Assembly (NCBI GenBank): GCA_035315065.1
Contig: DATFYM010000203.1
Location: 66,582 to 130,581 of the forward strand
DNA length: 64,000 nt
Source of the DNA: DATFYM01 sp035315065
GTDB taxonomy: Bacteria; Acidobacteriota; Terriglobia; UBA7540
Direction: 5' to 3'
Shown here: piece after piece, positions 9,199 through 17,690 of the stretch
Numbering within the stretch: the stretch's first letter is position 1
Layout of the letters: every line of letters begins with the position of its first letter
Notes under the pieces: generated by a model
What the model saw: the letters and a program-made list of their open reading frames with translations, nothing else
What the model was told of the DNA's origin: nothing
Databases searched by the model: none
Translations under genes and position numbers: made by a program

Positions 9199-9282
9199 CG
9201 GCTATCAGCTATCAGGCATCAGCTTTCAGACAAGGCAACCGGACTTTCTTGCTGAGGGCTGACGGCTGATAGCTGATGGCCG
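9199..9282. repeat. word hairpin, CTATCAGC type
   Basis: The left arm 9199-9229 has the words CTATCAG, CATCAG and TTTCAG; the right arm 9251-9281 has GCTGAGGGCTGACGGCTGAT and continues. The loop is about 20 bases. It lies between the convergent GH3 and GH39 genes and ends six bases from the GH39 stop codon. The same word makes the hairpin at 55451-55537. Confidence 0.75.
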
Positions 9283-9287
9283 ATTTT

Positions 9288-10805
9288 CTACTTCGGCAAC
9301 GTAACCACGGCCACTCCCAAACCTCGCAGGGTGAGAACATCGCTTGGCAACGGCGCTGACGCTGGAGGTTGGAAGGCGGTGGTCTGATCCACGTAGTCCA
9401 CGCGAGCGCCAGTGACTCCCGGCAGCGAGATTCCGAGCGCGCGATCGCGTTGGTTCACCAGCAGGATCTCTCGCCGGCCATCGCGCGTTACGAAGGCCTG
9501 GGCAAAGACGTTGGGCGCGGTGATCCGTGTGTTCACCAGTTTGTCGCCCGGCGCGAAGTTGTCGTGAAGCAGCTTGAGCACCCAAGTTCGGGCGTTGGGC
9601 TGGCCGGTGTTCCAGTCCACCATCGAGACACTCGGGAATTGGGTGGGGTATCCGACGAGCTGCGACTCGCCGGCGACGTCGATCCCTTGCCGGGCGAGCT
9701 GGGCGAACACGTAGGCGTACATCGCGCCTGACAGGTTCCAGTAGGAGTTGGGGATCGGCTGGGTTACGTGTCCGGGCTGGTCCTGCCCGCCGTCATCTGC
9801 GGCAATGGAGCCGATCTCGTCGATGGTGGTGTGCGTGCCGGGCGAGAGGCGCTGGCGAATGGCGTCAATGTAGCGGACCACGTCGAGGAAATGATCGGCC
9901 TGCTCGAAGAAGGTAAATTGCTGGACCTCCGGACTTTGATCGGGACCGGGAGTGGCGTAGAAATGGTAAGAGATCATATCCAGAGGAATCCCGGGCTGGT
10001 GATGCTGGGGATTCAGGAAGTACTCGAAGAACCCCGGCGCCTGGCTGGGCGCGGCCAACGCCAGGCCGACGAACTTCATCTGCGGCGCCACCTGGTGCAT
10101 GGCGGCCACCACCGCGTCATAGCGGGCGGTATACTGTTCGGGCGTCATCGAGTGCTCGAAGTCCACTTCATTCCAGACCTCCCAATAGGGAATCTGGTAA
10201 TGGTGGCCCGACTCGTGGCGCCGGCCGGCTTCGTCGGTGAATCCGCCCTGGGTGTACCAGCTCACGAGGCGAGCGTAGTAGCCAGCCAACTCCTTCAGGC
10301 TGGAATCGCGCAGCTCGGTGCCCTGGGTGTAGTTCCAAAACACCTGGTCGGGATCGACGGGATAGGCCACCGGCTTCTCGGTTTTGAACATCCACTGCGG
10401 AATGGTGCTGAAGTTGAGAATGACAGAGTGGCCTTCGGTCGCCGCCAGGAAGTCCTCGGTCATGGGATCGATCAGCGAGAAGTCCCAGGAGGTCTTGTCG
10501 TCTTTCGGCGGCTCGAGTTCGGCCACCGCCAGCTTGGGGTAGGGAAGCCAGGGCACGTAGCGAACATAATCGCACCCGAGGTCCCGCAAGGCTCGGAACA
10601 CCGGGTCGTGAATCGCCGAACCGCGGCGCAGCGGCGGATTCACCACCACCTGGAGGGTCGGAGTGGTGCGGGAAACTCGCTCGACCTGGTCCCACTTGAC
10701 CTCCACTTTCCCGGCCGAGTCAGCGCCGAGCGTGGGCCGGCCGGACGAAATCAAGGCTGTAACAAAAATCGAAAGCGCGAATGCATTGGTCTTATGAACT
10801 CTCAT
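9288..10805 (-). CDS. GH39-like glycoside hydrolase (clan GH-A), secreted
   Basis: A 505-residue protein starting at ATG 10805, preceded by GGAG. A signal peptide covers about residues 1-28 (hydrophobic FALSIFVTALISS). The TIM-barrel has the clan GH-A acid/base motif WEVWNE with Glu213 and the probable nucleophile Glu330 in TTIDEIG. The HFYATP and NWNTG-like segments and C-terminal sandwich fit GH39 beta-xylosidase or alpha-L-iduronidase-like enzymes. Substrate is uncertain. The frame stays open upstream into the 10928-11124 repeat, adding a hydrophilic N-terminus that is encoded by the repeat and should not be included. It converges with the GH3 gene. Confidence 0.82.
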   Translation of the reverse strand: MRVHKTNAFALSIFVTALISSGRPTLGADSAGKVEVKWDQVERVSRTTPTLQVVVNPPLRRGSAIHDPVFRALRDLGCDYVRYVPWLPYPKLAVAELEPPKDDKTSWDFSLIDPMTEDFLAATEGHSVILNFSTIPQWMFKTEKPVAYPVDPDQVFWNYTQGTELRDSSLKELAGYYARLVSWYTQGGFTDEAGRRHESGHHYQIPYWEVWNEVDFEHSMTPEQYTARYDAVVAAMHQVAPQMKFVGLALAAPSQAPGFFEYFLNPQHHQPGIPLDMISYHFYATPGPDQSPEVQQFTFFEQADHFLDVVRYIDAIRQRLSPGTHTTIDEIGSIAADDGGQDQPGHVTQPIPNSYWNLSGAMYAYVFAQLARQGIDVAGESQLVGYPTQFPSVSMVDWNTGQPNARTWVLKLLHDNFAPGDKLVNTRITAPNVFAQAFVTRDGRREILLVNQRDRALGISLPGVTGARVDYVDQTTAFQPPASAPLPSDVLTLRGLGVAVVTLPK

Positions 10806-10927
10806 CGAGACTCCGTCGCCGGCGTTTTGTTCCGTTCCGGCGAGTGCCGGGACCAGGCTTACTCCAGTTTGCCGGACCCTTGTCCAGCAGGCGGCTAGTC
10901 TAAGCCGACCGAGGTCCCCTAGAGGCC

Positions 10928-11124
10928 CATCCGGAAACCCGCCATGGGCGCGAAAGAATTGCCGATTGCAGATTGACGATTGACGATTGAAAGATAGTCT
11001 CATTGACGATTGTCGATGGTCTATTGAAAGCGCCGCGCGGCTTGCCGACCCTCCTCTTCCAATCGTCAATCGTCAATCTGCAATCGGCAATTTTTCGCGC
11101 TCCCTTGGGTTTCCGGATGGATCT
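10928..11124. repeat. large inverted repeat, word GATTGACGATT
   Basis: The outer arms (10928-10955, core CATCCGGAAACCC, and 11094-11124, core GGGTTTCCGGATG) and the inner arms (10956-10993 and 11058-11093, words GATTGACGATT and AATCGTCAATC) together give about 65 paired positions. The spacer is about 65 bases. The right arm ends at the stop codon of the radical SAM gene. The same word forms the hairpin at 36628-36772. Confidence 0.8.
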
Positions 11125-12792
11125 CTAGCAGGCAGCCGTCTCGTTGCCTAATTCTGCCGTTTCCTTTTCGATTCGGCATTTATTGAGTTCGGATTCCAGT
11201 TGGTCCGCCAGCGTGCTTGCATAGCGTATGAAGTGGTGTCCTGATAGCAGCATCGCAAATCCCAGACTAAACTTCGGTGGATCGAGCGGCCAATGGACAA
11301 GGAGTCGAAACAGGAACTTCCAATACGCTCTCCGGTAGGAGGAGAGGATGCCTTGGTGGACGATGGAGCGAACAAAGATTCCAAGCAGCGGCCAGAAAGG
11401 AATTGTCGGCGGCTTTTGCGGCTTACGTGCCTTCCAATGCAGAAGCGAGCGATAACACCGATCGTAGAAAGCAGCGCCGCCGTATAGAGAGGTGAGAATC
11501 GTGCGGAAACCCTCCAACAGGACCGGCAATGGTAGGAGCGTTCTGAAGTTGGGTGGATCGAAGTTGCTCGTGGCGGTGCTATCCATCAGCAATCGGCCTT
11601 CTTTTAGCATTCGATCAAACAGCGGGGTCGTGGGAGGGGCCTGGAGAAATCCGGCCATAGCCCAAGGGATGGCGGCGCGCTCAATGAAGTCTCGTTGCTG
11701 TTCGAAGATCTCCTCGGTATCCGAATCGAACCCCAGGATGAAACCCGCCGTCACCCAGAGACCCTGGTTTTGGATGAAGCGAATGCTCTCCAGCGGATCA
11801 CGCCGCAGGTTTTGAAATTTCTTGGCTTCCGTCAGGGACTTGGGGGAGGGACTTTCGATGCCGATGAAGACATAAAAGAAGTTCGCCCTCACCATGGCCT
11901 CGATCAATTCGGTTCTCTGGGCGAGATCGATCGACGCCTCCGTGTAGAGCAGTATCGGATAGTGATGAGCTTTCTGCCACTCTTCTAGCTCAAGCGCCAG
12001 CCCGAGGGCCAGTTTGTGGTTGCCGATGAAATTGTCGTCGACGATAAACACCTGGTCGCGCCAGCCGAGTTCAAACAATCGATCCAACTCCGCCAGCAAC
12101 TGGCTGGGGCGCTTGGTTCGAGGCTTCCTTCCGTAGATGGTGATGATGTCGCAGAATTCACATTGGAACGGACACCCGCGAGAGAACTGCACCGCCATGG
12201 AGGCGTACTTCCCTAGCTTGAGCAGATCAAACCGCGGGACGGGAGTCTTGCTGACGTCGGGCTTGTCATTGACCACGTAGAGCCGTTTGGCGGAGCCGCG
12301 CTCCACATCGGCGGCAATCTCAGGGAAAACCTCGTCGGGCTCGCCCACCACGACGTGGTCCGCCAGTCGAAGCAGGAGCTCCGGTTCGCTGCTGGCGAAG
12401 GGACCGCCGATCATCGTTCGCTTGCCCAGAGCCCGCGCCCGGAGAAGGGTTTCGCGAATATCATCCTTCTGGACGCGCATTCCGCTCACCATCACCAGGT
12501 CGGCCCAAAGGATGTCGCTATCGAGCAGGTCCTCGAAGCTTCGGTCGATCAGCCTTAGCGTCCAGCTTTTCGGGCAGAGGGCGGCAACGGTAAGCAGACC
12601 GAGCGGCGGCTGATCTGTCTCGATAGGAACAAGGTCCAGTATTCCGTCGAAGCTCCAGAAGGAGGACGGAAACCGCGGCCAAACCATAAGAACCTTGAGC
12701 GCCGGGCCAAGAGGAGGAAAGGTCACTAGCTCGTTGGGGTCATCTGCGGCCTCGGGCCCGGTTTGCTTCTTGGATTCGGTCAACTGAGACAT
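11125..12792 (-). CDS. cobalamin-binding-domain radical SAM protein
   Basis: A 555-residue protein starting at ATG 12792 with AGGAAGG just upstream. Residues about 30-170 resemble a B12-binding Rossmann domain, without a clear DxHxxG motif, so cobalamin may bind base-off without histidine ligation. The radical SAM cluster is C207-x3-C211-x2-C214 in SRGCPFQCEFCD. The long C-terminal region after about 420 resembles the extra domain (DUF4070 type) of class B radical SAM enzymes. Such enzymes carry out methylations or rearrangements of lipids, hopanoids or natural products; the substrate cannot be read here. No linked biosynthetic genes are visible. Confidence 0.85.
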   Translation of the reverse strand: MSQLTESKKQTGPEAADDPNELVTFPPLGPALKVLMVWPRFPSSFWSFDGILDLVPIETDQPPLGLLTVAALCPKSWTLRLIDRSFEDLLDSDILWADLVMVSGMRVQKDDIRETLLRARALGKRTMIGGPFASSEPELLLRLADHVVVGEPDEVFPEIAADVERGSAKRLYVVNDKPDVSKTPVPRFDLLKLGKYASMAVQFSRGCPFQCEFCDIITIYGRKPRTKRPSQLLAELDRLFELGWRDQVFIVDDNFIGNHKLALGLALELEEWQKAHHYPILLYTEASIDLAQRTELIEAMVRANFFYVFIGIESPSPKSLTEAKKFQNLRRDPLESIRFIQNQGLWVTAGFILGFDSDTEEIFEQQRDFIERAAIPWAMAGFLQAPPTTPLFDRMLKEGRLLMDSTATSNFDPPNFRTLLPLPVLLEGFRTILTSLYGGAAFYDRCYRSLLHWKARKPQKPPTIPFWPLLGIFVRSIVHQGILSSYRRAYWKFLFRLLVHWPLDPPKFSLGFAMLLSGHHFIRYASTLADQLESELNKCRIEKETAELGNETAAC

Positions 12793-13598
12793 ACCTTCCT
12801 ACCGGATGGACTTAATATCCTGCACTTCCTGCTTTCATCGGGCCACCCATCAGCCCAAAGTGTGGCATCACGGGGTTCCCGGAAGGAGTTCGACGATCCC
12901 GGAAAAGGCCCAGAAGGAGTAGCCGCAGTGCCAGGAAGCTCCCCTCTTAAAGCCCCGGCTGTTGGAAAGTTAACAAGTCGGGGCTTGGGTGTCTGTTCCA
13001 AACGGAACACACGGCCTCGTTCTCTTAACTTGGATTTCACCTTCCCAACTGGCGTACAGAGCATACACCCGTTTGGGAACGTCGCCGACTTTTTTTGTTC
13101 CGGAACGCGTTAGGCGGAAAGATAGGGAGAGAAAGAAAGGCAAAAGGGCAAAGACAAAAGTGAAGAAGGAGACGCCGAAATTCATGGGTCGAGGTGAACG
13201 AGTAGGGCGAAGCCGCGGAGCGGCGAAAGAATTTAGCCCAGGGCGCCAGCCCTGGGTTGGTGCCCAGCCATCACCTTATTGCGTCCTGGTTGCCTCGCCC
13301 GATTCGGACGAGTCGTCCGATTCGGACCACCCGATTTGACTGGTTTGCCAAGGTTTGTTCTGCTTGTTAATGATGACAAGGCTCCCGGCTCAAGCGTGAT
13401 CCCTCGGGCTTCGGCCACCCGCAACGCTGGCCGGCGAGTCTTGTGACTGGGCGGGTGCGTCGTCTAGATGAACCATCGCACGTGCAGGTAACTTCACCGG
13501 TGGCGTCGGCGTGCCGGCAGAGGCCAAGTTTCAGAAACCCCGAGCGTAAGTGACTCGACTTATTAGGGGAATATCTATTTAGGAAAAGGGCGGCCCCT
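12793..13598. other. gene-free stretch with two small palindromes
   Basis: No convincing gene. Two structures stand out: a CCCAGGGCGCCAGCCCTGGG palindrome at about 13238-13257, and a CGATTCGGACGAGTCGTCCG region at about 13300-13320 that is nearly self-complementary and repeats CCGATTCGGAC. A CAAGGTTTGTTCTGCTTGTT stretch near 13350 resembles the complement of the repeat at 46655-46782. The rest shows nothing I can name. Confidence 0.4.
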
Positions 13599-14018
13599 AT
13601 GTCGACAGAGCCTCGTGTCTTACTGCTTTACTCAGACCCCGAGCCATTCCTGAGGTTAGAGGCGCTTCTCGAGAATCAGTCGGTCCCGACTGTACGGGCC
13701 AGCTCATGCCAGCAGGCCCGGACGCTTTTGGCCCAGTCCGGAACGCCCCGCATCGTCCTCACCGATACAACTCTTAAGGACGGCACGTGGCGTGATGCTC
13801 TTCGCCTGGCCGGCGAGGTATCGCCCCCCCGCGCGGTCATCGTTGTGAATCGCTGGGATGACATCCGATTGTACCTTGCGGCGCTCGAGGAGGGAGCGCT
13901 TGACTTCATAACGCCGCCGTTTCTGGCATCGGATGTTGGTTGGGTGCTACGAACTGCTCAGTTGCATTTGGCGCAGAGAGACAGAAACGGGTTCAAGGCT
14001 GCTGCAACAGCGGACTGA
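13599..14018 (+). CDS. orphan receiver-domain (CheY-like) protein, degenerate
   Basis: A 139-residue protein made of one receiver domain and a short tail. The phosphoacceptor would be Asp56 in IVLTDTTLKDG and the acidic pocket is at SDPEP (residues 12-16). The usual Lys of the KPF motif is replaced: the sequence reads DFITPPF, so the conserved Lys is Pro. That change usually impairs the phosphorylation switch. There is no output domain and no adjacent histidine kinase, so it may act as a phosphate-independent binding partner. Its end overlaps, on the opposite strand, the end of a decayed zeta-toxin gene. Confidence 0.72.
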   Translation: MSTEPRVLLLYSDPEPFLRLEALLENQSVPTVRASSCQQARTLLAQSGTPRIVLTDTTLKDGTWRDALRLAGEVSPPRAVIVVNRWDDIRLYLAALEEGALDFITPPFLASDVGWVLRTAQLHLAQRDRNGFKAAATAD

Positions 14019-14306
14019 CTCTCCATGGTCCGTGACGTCTGCCACCGTCTGGCGTTTGTTATCTAAGGCCTTTTGGCCTCGCAGCGTCGTTTCCACTGCG
14101 AAGCTGGTTCCGTCGCGGATGTGTGCAGCGATGAACTCCTCGCATTCGTGATTGGCCTGGCTGCGGATTTCAGGTGAAATGTTCTGGTAGGCGCCGCCGT
14201 TCAACTCGGCAGAACGGTCATCGATATTGAAGCAATCGACTCCCGTCTGGGCGACGGGAAATACCGAGGACTTTCCGCTCCCCGGTGGGCCGGCCACCAC
14301 GATCAT
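13947..14306 (-). pseudogene. zeta-toxin-like P-loop kinase, truncated
   Basis: From ATG 14306 the product begins MIVVAGPPGSGKSS, a Walker A motif at residues 6-14, and continues with NIDDRSAELNGGAYQNISPE and the EFIAAHIRDGTSFAVETTLRG segment of zeta-type toxins. After about residue 75 the sequence loses family character and stops at about 120 residues, well short of a full zeta toxin. Zeta toxins phosphorylate UDP-N-acetylglucosamine. The ATG overlaps the stop of the upstream small gene as ATGA, so it was once a coupled pair. It appears truncated, possibly by rearrangement next to the receiver gene. Confidence 0.65.
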
Positions 14307-14524
14307 CCGAGGTCGCACTCGGAATCCTCTTGCATATCGGGCGGTAGGTCTTTCCGAACGCGCCGGCCCTGCGCGTCCATGATGCCCTTCTCCTGCAATT
14401 GCTCGACGGCTCTACGAATGCGCTCGTCCGCCTTCTTCTCTTCCTGCCGGCGAAACAGATCCATCTCTCGATCATCGTCAACATCGACGTTGGCCCAAGT
14501 CATCTCGCGGGTTTCCGTGGCCAT
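14303..14524 (-). CDS. small antitoxin-like protein upstream of zeta-toxin remnant
   Basis: A 73-residue, very charged protein starting at ATG 14524 after GAGGTGCAGA. It is predicted almost wholly helical (DDREMDLFRRQEEKKADERIRRAVEQ). I do not recognise a named family. Small charged proteins placed directly upstream of, and overlapping, a zeta-like kinase in this ATGA arrangement usually serve as its antitoxin; this role is inferred from position only. It may persist because the toxin is truncated. Confidence 0.55.
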   Translation of the reverse strand: MATETREMTWANVDVDDDREMDLFRRQEEKKADERIRRAVEQLQEKGIMDAQGRRVRKDLPPDMQEDSECDLG

Positions 14525-14576
14525 TCTGCACCTCACTGAGCTTTAGCATACCCGGCGGCGATGCTGAGGTCAATGC

Positions 14577-14700
14577 GTTCTTGGTTTTGGAGTGCGGCAG
14601 CTTGCTGCCGCTTTGTTCTCGTCGCTTGTCGCAGCGCTGCAGCGGTAGAAAGCGGCAGCAAGCTGCCGCACTCCAAAGCCAAGTCCGGACACTGCCCTCA
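14577..14700. repeat. palindromic element, copy 1 (flanks TIR-CHAT gene)
   Basis: The arms 14584-14613 and 14648-14681 are complementary, and each contains the perfect 18-bp palindrome GCGGCAGCTTGCTGCCGC or its equivalent GCGGCAGCAAGCTGCCGC. The loop is about 35 bases. A TCCGGACACTGCCC end follows. A second copy lies at 19582-19712, and a half-copy occurs inside the second b-subunit gene at 51403-51425. Size and structure resemble a MITE or REP-like element, but no target duplication is obvious. Confidence 0.75.
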
Positions 14701-15040
14701 TCCTTTACCTTTGGCACTGGGCCAGTGAGGCGCAGTGAGGCGGTGGTCACCCTCATTTTACCCTTGTGGCGGCAGTCCGCGACGTCTGCAACCGGCCGCT
14801 GGAGTTGCTCCAGGTGTGCCCGTGGTGTGAAATCGTCGGGATCGGCGGCGGCGTAAAGCGGCCCAGTATCGGCCGGAACCGTGCGCTTCATCGCCTGAAC
14901 AAGTAACGGTCGTGGGGCCTAGCTCACGTCGTGGTGGCCGGTTCCGCGCTCTCCAGTAGCCGTGCGCGGGTACGGGCGAGCCACGACCTTTTCAGAGTTT
15001 CGGAAGCTTCCGCCAATGTGGTAAAGTGTGGCGGCTGATT

Positions 15041-17690
15041 ATGGACTCGCCGCGCAAGGTGTTTCTGAGCTATCGCTCCGTTGACCAAGCCCGAGTGCGC
15101 GCGACGGCGGAGGCGCTCCGAGCCGCAGGCATCGACGCTTGGCTGGACGAGTGGGAGATTCTCCCCGGAGACAACCTGGTAACCAAGATTAACCAGGGTC
15201 TCGAGACCTGTAACGCCGGGGTCGTGTTCTTATCGAAAGCGTCCCTGGATGGAAAGTGGCATCAGGATGAGATCACCATGCTCAAAGTCCTTGCCGTGGA
15301 CGAGGGCAGGCCCGTCATTCCTGTGCTTCTCGATCCGGATGCCAAGGTTCCCGTCATCTTGCGGCCTTACTCGCGGCTGACGGCCGACCAGATCCCGCAG
15401 TTGATCGACGCCATCATGGGCCGCACGGGCAAGCCGGGCCTGGGTGAGCCGCGACAAGAGCTGCCCTGCCGGCGGCTCGTGATCCGCTTGCGCGAGCTGC
15501 CAGGCGACGCCATCGGCGTATCGGCGGAGATGAACGGGAAGGCCGTGGGCGAGGAGACATCCGTACGGCCCGGGCCCGACTTCGAGTTCTCCTACGCTGA
15601 TTTCGTGCACGGCCGCCTGCCCGGGAGCCGATTCGGCAGCCCCGCCGACGAGGCGGTGGCCCGCGAGCACGAACTACGTAAGCTTGGCGAGGCGGTGGGC
15701 CGCGTGGTGTTCGCGGGCGAGATTGGCCGTGAAGTGGCGCAGGCGCTCGACGAGGCGGGGCGGGGTGCGAGCCAAGTGGAGCTGATCTTCGAATCGGGCG
15801 CGGCCCGCCTGCTCAGTGTTCCGTTCGAGTCGGCGGCGCTGCCTGACGGCCGCGCTCCGGCTCTGCTGCCGGCGGTCTTCGTGTGGCGGCGGCTGGCCGG
15901 CAAGCCGCGAGTGTCCGCCCACCCGCTGCCGGGACCCCTGCGGGTGCTGGTGGCGGTGGGAGCGCCCGATGAAGGCAAGACGGCCGCCGCCGTGCTCGAC
16001 AGTGAGCGCGAGCTGCAAACGATTTTCGATGCCTTGGAAGGCGCCCGCCGCCTGGGCAATGCCTACGTCCGCGTGCTCGAAGTAGGAAGCCCCGACCAGA
16101 TCGGCGCGGCGCTGAGCGAAGGCAGCTACCACGTTCTTCATCTCTCCGGCCACGGCAACCGAGGCGTGCTGGAGCTGGAGGATGAGGACGGCAATCCGGT
16201 GAAAGCCACCGCCGCCGACCTGGCGCGAAAGATCCAAGAGTCCGGCCACCCGGCGCCCCTGGTCTTTCTGGCGTCATGTCACGGCGGGCTCGGAAACGCC
16301 GAATCCGCCTCCCTGGCTCAAGGTCTGCTGGCCGGCGGAGTGCCGGCCGCCCTGGCCATGCAGACGGCCGTCTCCGACTGGTACGCCACCGAACTTGCGG
16401 GCCGGTTTTATGAGGAGCTGGCCCGGGCGGAGCGGCCCCTTCCCAGCCGGGCGCTGGCGCTGGCGCGGCGCGCGCTTGAGGAGCAGCGCAAGCAGAATCT
16501 GGCCAGGGGACAATGGGGGATGGAGACGCTGGCCGAGTACGCCACGCCTGCGCTTTTCCTTGCCGGCGAAGAAAACGCCGTGCTGGATCGCGGCCTGGCG
16601 CTGGAGCCAGTGCGGGAGCCGCCCGCGCCGCGATCGGTTGGCAAGGTTCCGCTGCTGAAGCTGGGCGATCTCATCGGCAGGCGGCGCGATTTGCGGGAAA
16701 TCGTCCGCGTGCTGACGGACGACGAGCGCAGCGTGGCCGAGCGTGGCCGCAAGGCCGGCTGCCAAATCCTGGGGACCGGCGGCGTGGGCAAGAGCACTGT
16801 CGCCGGGCGAGTGATGCAGCGCATGGTCGATCGAGGATGGCGCGTGGCAACGGTGAGCGGCGCCTGGAACCTGGGCGACGTGGCCTCGGCGGTGGGAGCG
16901 GCGTTGTGGGAAGACGCTAACCCGAACTTGGCCAAGGCCGCCGGCCTGCTGGCCAATCCGCAGGCCCCCGACAACGTGCGTCTCCAGTGGTTGCAGGCCA
17001 TCCTGGCGCAGCACGAACTGCTGCTGGTGCTCGATAATTTCGAGGACGTTCTGACGCTCGGGGGCGACGCGTTCCGCGACCAGACAGTGCGCGCGGTTTT
17101 CGAGGAGTTGCTGGGCGCGGCACAACGTGCCAAGCTCCTCGTGACCAGCCGCTATCCTTTGCCGGGAGCCGAAGCTTCGCTGCAACCCGTGGAACTGGGA
17201 CCACTCTCCCGCGCCGAGACGCGCAAGCTGATGCTGCGTCACGAGGGCCTGAAGGGAATCCCGCCCGAGAGTGCGCGGCTGATCGAGCGCGCCATCGGCG
17301 GACATCCCCGGACGCTGGAGTACCTCGATGCGCTGTTGCGCCTGGGGAAAGCGCGCCTGGACCGCGTGCAGGTGCGCCTGAGCCAGTACGCCAAAGAGGC
17401 CGGCGTTCGCCTGGACCAACCGGGCTCGCTCGAGGAGCGGCTAAGGGATGCCGTTCGCGTGGCGGCGGCGGATGCGCTGGTAGACGAACTCCTCCAACTC
17501 ATCGGCGAAAACCCGGCTGGCCTGGAACTGCTATGGCAGGCATCGGTGTATCCCATGCCCGTGCCGCCTGAGGCCTTGGCATTCCACGTGGCGTCCGACG
17601 TAGAGGCGGCCTTTAGGCCGGCATCTTCCGCACCCTTGCCATCCTCGTCCGCGCCCGACACACCCGATAATCCGCCAGACTCAGGAGCAG
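15041..17690 (+). CDS. TIR-CHAT-NB-ARC protein, N-terminal part (frameshifted)
   Basis: A large multidomain protein from ATG 15041 (an in-frame GTG at 15026 is also possible). Residues 5-130 are a TIR domain starting KVFLSYRSVDQ, with the likely NADase glutamate Glu77 in KWHQDEI. Residues about 300-510 are a CHAT caspase-like protease domain with the dyad His371 (LSGHGN) and Cys413 (LASCHGG). An NB-ARC/STAND ATPase follows, with Walker A GTGGVGKST (578-586) and Walker B LLVLDNFED (about 661-669). Such STAND proteins sense a trigger through C-terminal repeats and activate a toxic effector. The frame loses family character after about 17600; the rest continues one base over in the TPR part. No partner gene is adjacent. 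Confidence 0.85.

Noticed and set aside
10806..11069. N-terminal extension of the GH39-like gene at 9288
   Set aside because: It encodes the GATTGACGATT repeat (SSICNRQFF) and precedes a perfectly good signal peptide start.
12793..13000. Cobalamin riboswitch upstream of the radical SAM gene
   Set aside because: No B12-box-like core or kissing-loop arrangement could be found in the leader.
16274..17419. Long minus-strand open frames opposite the TIR-CHAT gene, recN, ATP synthase and cstA genes
   Set aside because: All are antisense shadows caused by GC-rich third positions, with no motifs.
17600..17650. Programmed frameshift site
   Set aside because: CTTTAG occurs but not in the zero frame needed for an RF2-like +1 site; mutation or error is simpler.
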